This document shows positions 42,204 to 51,659 of a stretch of DNA of 64,000 nucleotides, piece by piece. The position numbers and the translations under genes were made by a program. How positions within the stretch are numbered: the stretch's first letter is position 1; each line of letters begins with the position of its first letter. The stretch is from Symbiodinium microadriaticum (lineage: Eukaryota; Sar; Dinophyceae; Suessiales; Symbiodiniaceae): contig LSRX01000047.1 in assembly GCA_001939145.1 (NCBI GenBank), positions 16,645 to 80,644 of the forward strand, in the 5' to 3' direction. A model generated the notes under the pieces. It did not search any database, had not been told where the DNA came from, and worked only from the letters and a program-made list of their open reading frames with translations.

Positions 42204-42372
42204 TTTAGGGGTTTAGGGTTTGGAGTTTAGGGTTTTGGGGTTTAGAGTTTAGGGTTTAGAGTTTGGGGTTTTGGGGTTTAGAGTCAAGGGTTTGGGGTTT
42301 AGAGTGTGGGGTTTAGGGTGCAGGGTTTAGGGTTTAGGGTGCAGGGTTTAGGGTTTAGAGTTTAGGGTTTCT
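42204..42372 (+). repeat. TTTAGGG/TTTAGAG/GTGCAGGG array
   Basis: Ordered variants including GGTGCAGGGTTTAGGG repeated. Confidence 0.9.
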
Positions 42373-42379
42373 ATTTCTC

Positions 42380-42444
42380 GGGGGTCCCTTATTATAATTA
42401 GACGATAGAGGAGCCCAAAACCCTATTCTTATTATGAAGGCCCC
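42380..42444. mobile_element. Short element, family E
   Basis: GGGGTCCCTTATTATAATTA left and CCTATTCTTATTATGAAGGC right are roughly inverted; the right half is shared with 13395 and 48820. Confidence 0.5.
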
Positions 42445-42514
42445 TGCTTTATGACTTTTCAGGCAAGCCTGTAGTAAGGGGGGTTTAAGTTTAGGGTTTG
42501 GGGTTTAGGGTTTA

Positions 42515-42605
42515 AGGGCTTCAATTTAAGTTACCATAATGGGGATTTATATTTATATATATATATATATACACATACATACACATACATACAGAGTTTC
42601 CTTAT
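42515..42605 (-). mobile_element. Family F fragment, reverse orientation
   Basis: TTTAAGTTACCATAATGGGG followed by (TA)n and ACATACATAC is the reverse complement of the right half of the VTT intron (TACACCCATTATGGCAACTT). Confidence 0.6.
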
Positions 42606-43307
42606 TATAGTTCTTCCCTTTTTCATCCATGTTCTTTGGGGTTTGGCCCAAAATCCCTGAGCGCTAGGCTCAGACGGATCTCACAACGTCCCACTCCCCC
42701 GATCCACCTTAAATCCGAAGCCTAAGACAGTCTAGGGATCAGGGTTTAGGGTCTCATGGGTGATAGGTGGAAGTTCCAAGTACTTCAATCCGGGTCAGAA
42801 GTGGGAATGACTACAGCTGCCTTGCTGGTAGCCATGCCTATTACAGTCCTCCCATCCCAGGGGACACCCGCAGCCTGCACACCAAAGCCCACTCTATCCT
42901 GAAGTAAAGAGACATACACCCGGAAGCCTGCACCCGAGTTCACCGACCCAAACAACCTCATGCGCTAGGCCCCAGAGCTCGGTGCCTTCAGTCCTAAACG
43001 AAGACCTTGTGCCGGAACCAAAAACTCTAAAGCAAAGCATAAGCCTCGTGCACTGAAATCTCTCAACCCTATACCCCGAAACTTCTACCGCAAATCTGGA
43101 GCCATAAGCCCTAGCCCTAAACCCTAAACCCTATGCACACCCTAGACCCTCTCTGCCCTAAACCCTAAAGCCCAAACCCTAAACCCCTAAACCCCTAAAC
43201 CCTAAACCCTAAACCCCTAAACCCTAAACCCAAAACCCTAAACCCAAAACCCTAAGCCCTAAACCCTAAAACCCTAGACCCTTTCTGACCTGGAGCCCTG
43301 AACTCAG
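42606..43307. other. Unique sequence then CCCTAAA array
   Basis: 42606-43080 has no recognised feature. 43095-43285 is CCCTAAA/CCCCTAAA, ending ~20 bases before the RING exon. Confidence 0.6.
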
Positions 43308-44508
43308 GATCGAGCTGGATTGCGTCGTGTGCTTCGAGGAGTTTAACGACTCCAATCGCGCACCCTTTCTGAGCCGCTGTGGGCACACTTTCTGTGAGTC
43401 CTGCGTGGCTTGGGTCTATCATAGCGAATTTTTCGGGGATCTCTTCCTAGATTTTGGTTTTGGGGATTTTTATATAGTAGGTTCTAGGGTATCATAGTAG
43501 GCAGTGGGCGATTAGATTATAGTATGGTCGTATCGTTAATGGTGTAGCAGATTGCCTTCTGTGAGTTTTGTGTCGCTTGGAGCAGAGATGGCATGGTCGA
43601 GGTTTCAGTTGGGGTTGTCGGGCTAGAAGATATCGGGTTTAGGGTTTTCGGGTTTAGGGGTTTAGGGTTTAGGGTTTTGGGGGTTTAGGGTTCGTGGGTT
43701 TGGGGTTCTAGGGTTTAGGGTTTTGGGCTTTACGGTTTTCGGGTTTGGGGTTTTCGAGTTTAGGGTTNTTGGGGTTGTCGGGCTAGAAGATATCGGGTTT
43801 AGGGTTTTCGGGTTTAGGGGTTTAGGGTTTAGGGTTTTGGGGGTTTAGGGTTCGTGGGTTTGGGGTTCTAGGGTTTAGGGTTTTGGGCTTTACGGTTTTC
43901 GGGTTTGGGGTTTTCGAGTTTAGGGTTTTCGGGTTTGGGGCTTAGGGTTTGAAGGCCAGGGGTTCGGGGTCTCCGGGTTTGGAGGGGTTTGGGGGGTCTC
44001 CGGGTTTTGAGGGGTTTGGGGTTTAGGGAGTTTGCTCGGCTTTTGTGCTGGAGATCTCGGCATAGTCCCAGTACCTGAAACTCGCTTCTTGAAAGTGACA
44101 TAACTGCGTCAGTGTCTTCATCGCCCAACTGCCTAAACCTAAACCCCTAAGACCCTCCTAAACCCTTAAATCCCAAGCCCTAAACCGCACTTTGAGCCTT
44201 GAATCGCAAGCCGTTCAAAGCCTAAAGCGTTGATAAGAAAGCCTTGGGCCCCAAGTTTCAGAGCTCTGAGAGCCTTACTTCTGCCAGACATGCATCGCAT
44301 CACGCTCGGATTGTTAAATTGACAGAGGGCTTTTCGTGACGTTGGGTTTGAGGCTTTAGGGCACGTCCAAAACCGTCTACGCCTTGCCTTGACATCTCAG
44401 ATGAAGCAGCTCATCGGCAAGCGGAAGACCTACGACTGCCCCACTTGTCGGCAGACCTTGCCGAGCAAGGAGTGCACGAAGAACTTCTGCCCACACCTCA
44501 GCTACCTC
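43308..44508 (+). CDS. RING-HC finger protein (E3 ligase-like), two exons
   Basis: Exon 1 (43308-43413) and exon 2 (44401-44508) join in phase 0. Exon 1 encodes IELDCVVCFEEF then LSRCGHTFCESCVAW; exon 2 encodes MKQLIGKRKTYDCPTCRQTL then PSKECTKNFC. Together the eight zinc ligands follow C-x2-C, C-x-H-x2-C-x2-C (C in CGH, H, then CESC) and CPTC, with 15 residues between the sixth and seventh ligand, all usual for C3HC4 RINGs. The trailing L-PSK-x-TKNF resembles the segment after RINGs of TRIM/RNF proteins. RING proteins bind E2 enzymes and drive ubiquitination. Acceptor GAACTCAG, donor G/GTCTAT, second acceptor TTGACATCTCAG. The 987-bp intron has TTTAGGG repeats in its 5' part and CCCTAAA near its 3' end. 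The remainder of the protein is not found; the end of exon 2 (CTC/GTGCTTGG) is a guess. Confidence 0.85.
43609..43927 (+). repeat. 159-bp exact duplicate flanking an n
   Basis: 43609-43767 is repeated at 43769-43927 with n at 43768 between. TTTAGGG/TTTCGGG content. Looks like an unmerged contig overlap, so the intron may be ~160 bp shorter than shown. Confidence 0.9.
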
Positions 44509-44729
44509 GTGCTTGGGGCATCAGAGAGTTTCGAGATGATGCTGTTTTGTTCAGGGCGGGGGGGGGGGTGTGCATGTGGGGGGAGCATCCTGCTTTAACC
44601 AAAGCTATACAGCACTTTTCAAATAATAGTAGTTGCAGTAATTGAGGCTTCCTCAATGCCGCCAGACCATGCACAGTATAACATACTAGAGAGGGCGACA
44701 AATAATGTGATGTGCATCGTCATGGTCAT
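44509..44729. other. No gene recognised
   Basis: A G-run at 44557-44570 and unique sequence. Frames crossing it are extensions of the RING exon or artefacts. Confidence 0.4.
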
Positions 44730-44936
44730 GACCATGGTCATATATTTTCATCGTCATCACACTCATCCTCATCCTAATCGGCCTCCTCCTCCTCCTCCTC
44801 CTCCTCATCATCATCGTCGTCATCATCATCATCACCACCATCATCATCGGCATCAGCAACAGCATCAGCAACAGCATCAGCAACAGCATCAGCAACAGCA
44901 TCAGCATCAGCAACAACATCATCACCATCATCATGT

Positions 44937-44993
<57 letters not shown>

Positions 44994-45046
44994 CATTTCA
45001 TCACCATCATCATCGGCATCAACATCAGCATCAGCATCAGCATTAA

Positions 45047-45091
<45 letters not shown>

Positions 45092-45105
45092 AATCATCAT
45101 CATCG
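44730..45105 (+). repeat. CAT/CAG-rich microsatellite block
   Basis: CATCAT, CTCCTC and CATCAGCAACAG units: (CTC)n at 44785-44806, CAGCAACAGCAT at 44855-44910, (ATC)n at 44938-44990 and 45045-45095. The His/Gln or Asp/Met open frames here are artefacts. Confidence 0.9.
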
Positions 45106-45198
45106 TCTTTTTCCTTCGCGGCGAGGGAGTTCCTCATCCAGCGTGCGCCTACATTGTCTGCAATAGCACATCGGCTGTTGGTACTCGGCGTGGCACCG

Positions 45199-45443
45199 AT
45201 GCTACTGAAGCTGCTGCCACGTGCTGGCGGCGATGTTCCCCAGCAGCCACGCCATGCGGCCTGCATGAGAGCGCTTGCCCGCATGCGGAAACGGAACCTC
45301 CAGCTCAGCTCGATACAGTCCACGAAATTTGGCCTTTGCCTCGTCCAGCTCAGGTCCTTGAAGGATTAGAGCAAAGTCGGAACTCTCACTGATCCGTCCT
45401 GGCTGCCCGGCTCGAAGGATTGAAGGCCATCAGCTGACTCTGA

Positions 45444-45477
<34 letters not shown>

Positions 45478-45690
45478 GCGTCGTCGTGTCGCTGCAGGGG
45501 TTTGCTCGGTCGTCGGTGGTGCAACGACTTCGGTGGAGGTGGTCCATACGGTCCTGCGCTTGCACGAGGAAAAGGACGGCTCCTCCAAGGAAATCGCTCA
45601 CCAAGATCAGGAAGAACAGCGCCATCGCGCTGTTCATCGCGTGGTGTGGCCTCGGTCTCGCACCGCCTTGCGCGACGAGGGGCATGGCTC
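45199..45690 (-). CDS. Possible minus-strand exons
   Basis: Minus strand, after ATCCTTCAAG at 45360: PELDEAKAKFRGLYRAELEV and on through AGRMAWLLGNIAASTWQQLQ to a stop near 45199. Upstream on the same strand, 45685-45600 would encode a hydrophobic helix (MNSAMALFFLILVSDFLGGA). A (GCA)n run at about 45450-45476 gives poly-Ala/Ser. The phrase CAGCTCAGGTCCTTG at the acceptor recurs at 51238. No family known. Confidence 0.3.
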
Positions 45691-46335
45691 ATATCCCCAA
45701 CGAAAAACCTAGTCCAAGGCCTAACAGCACTCGGGCCAAGGGGCTTCATCATCATCTTCATCATCATCTTCATCATCATCATCATCATCATCCCAGATGT
45801 CGGGGTTTGTTGGTGGCCGTGAAGCCAGGGACTAGCAAAGCAACGACAGCCTCAGAAGCAGCCAGGGATCATCCAGAACTTGCCAGCCCTGCTGCAACAG
45901 CAACTCAGCTTTTGGCAAAGACGGGAGGGAATGCCACTGAACCTTTCCGCACTCTCTTACAGCCACTGCGTGCACTAAACCCTAGAGAAATCATGACCCT
46001 CCAATTCTAAACTCCTAAACTCTTTACCCCAAGCCGCCCAAAAGGCTTGAATCTTAAGCCCTTCACCTTAAACCCTAAACCCTTAGACCGTGTTCAGCCG
46101 GGCTGATTTTCCGCTCTAGAGGTTCCACGGTTCTTGGTGAGTTTTGGGGAGGTCCACGGCTCGAAACGGACCCTCAAAAAGAAGTTTCTGAGAAGCTGTC
46201 TAGCCCTTTCAAGATCTTCGGGTTTAGGGTGGTGTTTTTGTTAAAGGGTTCAGGGGTTCAGGGGTTCAGGGTTTCGGCTTAAGGGTGTGGTTTGGTTTCA
46301 TTTCATTGTTTATGTTTTCGTTTGGTGCGTGTGTT
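45691..46335. other. No firm gene
   Basis: (CAT)n at 45747-45790; 45800-46005 open on plus (ATTASEAARDHPELASPAAT) without features; CCCTAAA at 46060-46085; TTTAGGG near 46222. Confidence 0.4.
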
Positions 46336-46339
46336 TGTC

Positions 46340-46648
46340 AGGTGCGTGCAGATCTTTATTTCCCAGAGTTGGGTTGCAAGTACATGCGCGCAGGCACGTA
46401 CAATGGCGCCTTCACCCAGATGGCAAGGATATCGGGTTCAGGCGATTCAAGGAGGCAGCAGCAACCTAAACGGAAAGTTTTTCATGAAGACTTCAAACCT
46501 TGAGTTTGTGTTGTATCTCTCCATCCGCGGACCCAAAACCACTGCCACTAAGCTGCGCAAGCATCGCTTTCCCTCGTGGTGGCTTGGTGTCACTCCGGTG
46601 ACGAGACCTCACATGGTTTGGGAAGGGGCAAGTTGCACAAGAAAGTGA
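46340..46648 (+). CDS. Exon-like region with frame changes
   Basis: After TGTTTGTCAG (46340) the frame reads VRADLYFPELGCKYMRAGTY NGAFTQM; the sense then seems to move to the frame giving GKDIGFRRFKEAAAT, and then to the one giving LNGKFFMKTSNLEFVLYLS and SWWLG. The order NG-x-F ... G-x-x-F ... LY ... WWLG faintly recalls a repeat seen in dinoflagellate proteins. Could be a decayed copy with frameshifts. Confidence 0.25.
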   Translation, partial: RCVQIFISQSWVASTCAQARTMAPSPRWQGYRVQAIQGGSSNLNGKFFMKTSNLEFVLYLSIRGPKTTATKLRKHRFPSWWLGVTPVTRPHMVWEGASCTRK

Positions 46649-46766
46649 TTCTGAAGCTCCTGCATATCCACTGAGCCCTAAACTTAAATCCTAAACCCTA
46701 AATCCTACGATCCCATAGCTGCCCGAGATCTTTAAGCTATAAGCTCTAATGCCTCCTGGCCCGTAA

Positions 46767-46899
46767 GGGTTCCTTTAAGGGTTTCTTTAAGGTTTTTTTT
46801 TTCAAGGGTTCCTTTAAGGGTTTCTTTCAAGTTTTTTTTTCAAGGGTTCCTTTAAGGGTTCCTTTAAGTTGTTTTTTTGTCAAGGGTTCCTTTAAGGGC
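46767..46899 (+). repeat. ~39-bp tandem repeat, 3.4 units
   Basis: GGGTTCCTTTAAGGGTTTCT...TTTTTTTCAA units start at about 46768, 46806, 46845 and 46885. Confidence 0.85.
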
Positions 46900-47114
46900 A
46901 CACTATCACAGAACCCTACAGTACCCTTGTAAAGGAAGCGGTTTTCATCCCAAAGCTTCCACGGAGAAGTTGTGTGAATCACTGACCTTCAAGAAACTGT
47001 TTTCAAATCTAAGCTCCCTGATCTCTAAGCTTCAGCTCAGACCGTAAGCCCTAAACCCTAAACCTTAAGCCCCAAAACCCAAGCCCTGAACCCTAAACCC
47101 AAGGCGAAAGTCAG
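46900..47114. other. Unique then CCCTAAA patch
   Basis: CCCTAAA/CCCTAAG at 47045-47103, upstream of an exon island. Nothing else seen. Confidence 0.5.
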
Positions 47115-47162
47115 CTGCCTCATCCTCGAAGCGCGGGCCGCCGCCGCCGACAGCCGAGGCAG
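47115..47162 (+). CDS. Exon island before a family F intron
   Basis: GCGAAAGTCAG acceptor; frame CLILEARAAAADSRG; donor GGCAG/GTTGCTG, where the family F element begins. Phase 2 end, compatible with one frame of the island at 47444. Confidence 0.4.
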
Positions 47163-47320
47163 GTTGCTGTTAAGGAACTCTTAAGTTAAGCTAGTAGGTT
47201 AAGGAAATAGATACCCAGGATGGTAACTTAAGTTCAATTTTGTTTAGCTCAACCGTTAAGCGATTATAGTAATTAAGAAAATATATACCCATTATGGTAG
47301 TAACTTAAATTAAATTCTGT
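47163..47320 (+). mobile_element. Family F element, probable intron start
   Basis: GTTGCTGTTAAGGAACTCTT matches the left end of the VTT intron; the right part TATACCCATTATGGTAGTAA matches its right half. An inner, partial repeat of the same motif (ATACCCAGGATGGTAACTTA) is also present. Confidence 0.6.
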
Positions 47321-47443
47321 AAGCCCTAAACGCTAAACCTTTTGAGCTCTAAATCCGAAACCCTAAACTCTAGACCCTGAACCCTTTGAGCTCTAAATCC
47401 GAAACCCTAAACTCTAAACCCTGAGCCCTAAACACCGACCCAG

Positions 47444-47515
47444 GAGGCCGTGGCGAGCCGGCGGACGAAGAAGCCCCGAACCGAACGCCGAAAGACAGAG
47501 GCCGAGGCCTTGCAG
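47444..47515 (+). CDS. Exon island, basic, 24 codons
   Basis: CCGACCCAG acceptor and TTGCAG/GCTCC border (a GC donor) enclose EAVASRRTKKPRTERRKTEA EALQ, a clean frame in phase 0. CCCTAAA upstream (47325-47435), TTTAGGG-type downstream (47545-47655). Lys/Arg-rich, perhaps nuclear or RNA-binding. Confidence 0.45.
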
Positions 47516-48858
47516 GCTCCTTTAAAGGGTGGGCAGGGTTCGAGGATAGGGTGTAGAGTTTAGGGTTCAGGGTTCAGGGTTCAGGGTTCAGGGGTTAGGG
47601 TTTAGGGTTTAGGGTTTAGGGTTTAGGATTTAGGGTTTAGGGTTTAGGGTTCAGTCAGGGGTGCAGGGTTTAGATTCCTTTAAAGGGCACGACAGGGTTC
47701 TATAGTAGGGTTCCTTTTAGGAGGTCTTTGGAGGGACCTGTGAGGGTTCTATGATGTTTGAAACCTTAGCAGCCTTCGCAACTAGAATTTAGAATAGGGA
47801 TTTTTTTTGTCTATGTATGCTGATACTCTGCTGGGTAAAGTAAGGAAGCCTAAGGAGTATCTTTGTTGCTTTCTGGGAGGCCAGTGCTGCGCAAGGGAGG
47901 GCTCTGCAATGGTCTTATCAGGGTTTCTACAGGCTGCACTAGTAGCTTTCGCAGGGGTTTCTGTCATGTAGGGTGATAGGGTGCAGGGTTGAGAATTTTT
48001 ACGGGTTTTGCATTTGGGTTTGGTTCCGGGTTCGGTTCAGCCATAAACACACAGGAGCAAGGAGAATGTAGAATGTACGAAGCGAGTTGCACGAGCTCTG
48101 GGAAGCTTCTCCAATAAAGCAGGCCAGAATCAGCAAACCCCAGACCCTAAACCCGACTAGGTAAACTTCTCCCTGTACAAAAAGTGCAAGAGGTGAAGGC
48201 AGCCGGTCGTGTGCCGTCTGTGCCGTATTGCACAGCAACAATTTCTGGATGACTATGCAACTTCGGGGACTTTGGGTGGGACGGTAGGATTGAGCCGTGC
48301 ATATCAGAATTTCGGAGCACCCAGCTCGGGACATTGGCTTCACGGATAAACTTCCTGCTGCGAGAGGTCAGAAGTGGTTTCGACATGCACAGGCCGGAAC
48401 ACGCTTGTTTCTGCCACCCAGGCAGGCGCGCCCGTGGCTGCTGCTGTTGGCGCTGCCGCCGGCGCTGCTGCTGTGCCTCGTTGATGAGAAGCTGAGGGTT
48501 CTCGGGCTCGTCGGCTGTTCAAGTCCTCAGGTCCAAAACCCTCGTTCGTGTTTGATTTCGCGGTTCGAAGCCTTGAATGGGCTGAAAACTTGAGATGGAG
48601 TACAGTTACTATCTGCAAATACCGACCCTCCCAAATCTTGGTGAGCCCGAAAGACAGCACGTAACAGCAGCTGGTGTAGCTGGAGAAGGGGAAGCTGCAA
48701 AAGCAAACAAATCATCACAAGTAAATCAAGAAGAGGAAAGACGTTTTCTTCTATAGAAGCCGAAAACAACCACCATCATTATGTAGGGTTCCTTACAATA
48801 CTTCTTTTGAAGGAGAGCAAAACCCTATTCTAATTATCAAGACCCCAACTTGACTGAG
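47516..48858. other. TTTAGGG patch and long unique stretch
   Basis: TTTAGGG/TTCAGGG at 47545-47675. 47690-48780 has no recognised gene; the hydrophobic frame at 48395-48500 (WLLLLALPPALLLCLV) comes from a CTGCTG-rich tract. A family E element lies at 48784-48846. Confidence 0.45.
48784..48846. mobile_element. Short element, family E
   Basis: GGGTTCCTTACAATACTTCT left; AAAACCCTATTCTAATTATC right, roughly inverted. Confidence 0.45.
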
Positions 48859-49323
48859 GCTGGAGTCTCATGTCTGCAAGCTGTGCACTGTTGCAGAGGT
48901 CCACGTTGACTGCAACGAGGTCGTGGGGGAAATCGACCGCATGACTGTGCGAGGCGGCGCGCACGCTGCTTCTGGGTCAGCGTACGGATATAAAGTATAA
49001 AAATGGACGGGATTTGTGGCAAAGAGTATGGTCATAAGTTAACAAGAACCCAGGTTGTCAGCCGCATTCTGCAGGGCATCTTCAAACGGAACGGGCAGGA
49101 ACACCACGGGCGGCCGGTCTACGTGAAGGAGAACGACAGCCTCAGCGGGGTCTTCGTCTACTACTGGGACACCCGGGATGGTCCGAACTGGTCCGGCTGG
49201 TGGTTCGGCCCCGTGGTGGGTGGGGCCTCGTACTGGGCTTATCACCCGAGCAGCTCGGCGCAGACTCCGCCTCGCAGTGGCTGGAAGGCAGTGGGGGGTG
49301 CATCCAAAAGCAGGAGGCAGTAG
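48859..49323 (+). CDS. WWFGP-domain protein (dinoflagellate-type), two exons
   Basis: Proposed exons 48859-48994 and 49054-49323, joined in phase 0 across a 59-bp intron (GTATAA...ACCCAG). Exon 1 reads VCKLCTVAEVHVDCNEVVGE then IDRMTVRGGAHAASGSAYGY. Exon 2 reads LQGIFKRNGQEHHGRPVYVK, then VFVYYWDTRDGPNWSGWWFG, PVVGGASYWAYHP and SSSAQTPPRSGWKA before a stop at 49321-49323. The pattern GRPVY ... YYWD.RDGP...GWWFGP.VGG...WAYHP...TPP..GW matches a domain I recall as widespread in dinoflagellate proteins; its function is not known to me. Alternatively translation starts at the ATG at 49003. The gene's start and any C-terminal exon are missing. Confidence 0.6.
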
Positions 49324-49454
49324 ACAAGGGAGTTCGGGCTTTCAGAAGGATTCATGATGGTGGTGGCGATGGTGGTGATGACGATCCTAAACCCTAAGCC
49401 CTAATAACCCCAAGCACTAAGCCCTAAGCCCTAAACCCTAAAACTCAATGTCAG
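49324..49454 (-). repeat. GAT tract then CCCTAAA patch
   Basis: GATGGTGGTGGCGATG at 49353-49382, CCCTAAA/CCCTAAG at 49386-49445. Confidence 0.8.
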
Positions 49455-49545
49455 ATCGCCGGCGGAGAAGTTGATCCTACTGTGGTCCTGGGCCCGGCTC
49501 CGCCGCGCAGCGAGGAGGCGCTTTTTTCAACATTTGAGGCTTTGG
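49455..49545 (+). CDS. Exon island, 30 codons
   Basis: CAATGTCAG acceptor; IAGGEVDPTVVLGPAPPRSE EALFSTFEALG; the donor is the GT of GGGTTTAGGG at 49546. CCCTAAA upstream and TTTAGGG immediately downstream. One of the clearest coding-like islands; function unknown. Confidence 0.5.
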
Positions 49546-50502
49546 GTTTAGGGTTCAGGGCTTTTCGGGTTTAGGGTTTAGGGTTGAGGGTTTAGGGGGT
49601 TTCGGGTGTAGGGTTTAGGGGCTTAGGCTAGGGTTTAAGAGTTTTGTGTTTAGGTTTTGGGGTTTTGGGTCGAGGCACATTGGTTGGGGATTCGGGGCTT
49701 CGGGTTGGGGACCTCAAACCTCAACTGGTATAGTTGGGGCGGTGTACTTTTTTGCAGCAGGTAACCCTAAGGCCCTAAGCTTTAGTTTTTAGGGCTTAGG
49801 CCCCTAAGCCCTGAAGGGGGGGCCTGGAGGAAGGGGCCTTTTTTTAGCTTCAGACCCAGCTCTCGCCGTGTCGTTTTCCTTTTTTTTGGGGGTGGCGAGG
49901 GGGTGTTGGGGTTCAAGTGACTGGTGCGTTCATGTTGAGCAGGTTCCGGTCTCAGAGCCTCGCACCTCAATGTAAGCTAGAGAACCGAATCTTAGAATGC
50001 ATCTGGCTACTTACGGTTACTCACGGAGTATAGGTTTATGGGCTGGAGGTGGTGATGACGATTGTGATGACGGTTGCAAGGAAGAAGAATGAAGAAGACA
50101 AAGATGAGGATGAATACGCTCGCAGTGATGATGACTGTGATGATGTTGTTGTCCATGATGGTGGTGACGATGACGATGATCATGATGACGTCAGGTTGAT
50201 CTTTCGAACAAGGAATCTTGAAGCCTCAAACCTTGAGCCTAAGACCCCGAAGCCCTAAGCCTTAAACTCACAAAGCCCGACACCCCGAACCCTAAGGCAT
50301 CAAGAGCTTCGGATGCATACACCCTTCTTCGATTTATTCAGCAGCCCCAGCCCCCAAACCCCGAAACCCAAGCCCTAAGCCCTAAACGCTAAACCCTAAG
50401 CCCTAAACCTTAAGCCCTTTGCCCTAAACCCTAAGCCCTCTTCCCTAAACCCTTTCCCGTAAGCCGTAAACCCTATGCCCTAAGCCCTAAGCCCCAAACC
50501 CT
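49546..50502. repeat. TTTAGGG patch, acidic GAT tract, CCCTAAG array
   Basis: TTTAGGG/TTTCGGG to 49700; an unrecognised stretch to 50040; GATGATG/GACGATG tract 50045-50195 (Asp-rich artefact frame); CCCTAAG/CCCTAAA array 50340-50500. Confidence 0.75.
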
Positions 50503-50602
50503 AAGTAGCTCTCTAAATTAGGGTTCCTTCTAAGGTCCCCAAACAGTACGGCACCCTTATAAGAAGGGCCCTAAAAGGGACCCTAATTTGGACAACTACC
50601 CT
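50503..50602. mobile_element. Palindromic element, family A copy 5
   Basis: AGTAGCTCTCTAAATTAGGG left and CCCTAATTTGGACAACTACC right, inverted; centre AGTACGGCACCCTTATAAG shared with copy 1. Inserted within a CCCTAAG array. Confidence 0.8.
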
Positions 50603-50937
50603 GAACCCTAAACCCTAAACCCTAAGCCCCTAGAACCTAAGCCCCTAAAGCCTTAGGCCCTAAGCCCCTTAGAACCTAAGCCCCTAAAACCCTAGGCCCC
50701 TAAAGCCCTAAGCCCCCTAACCCTAAACCCAAAACTCTAAACCCTAAGCCCTAAAACCTTAAGCCCTAAGCCCCCTAACCCTAAACCCTAAACTCTAAAC
50801 TCTAAACCCTAAACCCTAAACCCTAAACGCTAAACCCTAAAACCTTAAGCCCTTAGCCCTAGGGTTTAGGGTTTTGGGGGTTGGGGGCTTGGGGGTTTGG
50901 GGTTTGGGGGTTTAGGGTTGTCGATAAGTAGGGTGGG
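50603..50937. repeat. CCCTAAG/CCCTAAA array then TTTGGGG
   Basis: Ordered CCCTAAGCC and CCCTAGAACC variants to 50860, then GGTTTAGGG/TTTGGGGG at 50862-50925, nearly head to head. Confidence 0.9.
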
Positions 50938-51130
50938 CAGTCGGAACCTGACGCAAAGCCGAAGGCCAGAGCTTTCCCCTTTAAAGAGCAGCCCGAACTC
51001 TCAGGCCCTAAACCCTACACCCCTAATCTATACAAGCCTGCCCAATATGGGCTCAGACGCGCAAGCACCAGAAAAGGCCCTCAAAAAAAAAAACCCTAAA
51101 CCCTAAACCCCAAACCCTAAACTCTCAGGC
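50938..51130 (+). CDS. Exon-like island
   Basis: 50941-51003 after GGGCAG reads SEPDAKPKARAFPFKEQPEL S. Here the flanks are reversed (TTTAGGG upstream, CCCTAAA downstream). CCCTAAA fills 51005-51020 and 51090-51125. Confidence 0.25.
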
Positions 51131-51308
51131 CCAGCAAGCCCATCAGGGTGCTGGGCGCACACCTCCGTTGCTTGCACCCTCCTCTGCGCCACAACGCCGG
51201 CCTCTGCCGCCGCCCTTGGTCCGGCGCCATGCAGCACCAGCTCAGGTCCTTGGGTGAGAAAAATGGGTTTTCTTGTCATGACCATGACGACGAGCCTCAT
51301 GCTGACCG
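51131..51308. repeat. Diverged duplication, copy 1
   Basis: Shares CCAGCAAGCC.ATCAGGGTGC, ATGC.GCACCAGCT and CTTGT.ATGACCATGACGA with 51660-51821 in the same order (~70-75%). On the minus strand both encode an AQHPDGL motif in Ala-rich text (ELVLHGAGPRAAAEAG here). Confidence 0.7.
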
Positions 51309-51659
51309 TGGAAAGAAACCAGCCGCAGATGACGATGATCGTGACGATGTGGATGCTCGAGTAGGATGCTGCTGCTGATGATGATAATGCTGATGATGCC
51401 ATTGATGTCAGTGGTAGCGATGATGCTGATGATGACGATGATGGTGATGCAGATGACATGTTGCCGCCCCACAAGACTCAACTGAATTTGCAGTATGGCT
51501 CATAACTTGCACAGCGATGGCTATGTTTCTTATACGGACATAGCTGCACTGGCTGAGTTGCTGCTCATGCTTTCTCCTACTGCATAGTTCGGATTCTCAC
51601 GGAAAGCCCCAGAGCTTTCACTTTCTCGATCTTTGCACCGAATCCATGTTGTCCCCGGG
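51309..51659. other. GAT-rich tract and spacer
   Basis: GATGATG/GCTGATGATG at 51325-51460; the rest is unique. No gene supported. Confidence 0.5.

Noticed and set aside
44656..45323. His/Gln-rich and Asp-rich proteins
   Set aside because: Translations of CAT/CAG and ATC repeats; not evidence for genes.
48395..48500. Hydrophobic segment as a transmembrane protein
   Set aside because: Derived from a CTGCTG/GCGCTG-rich tract without splice or start support.
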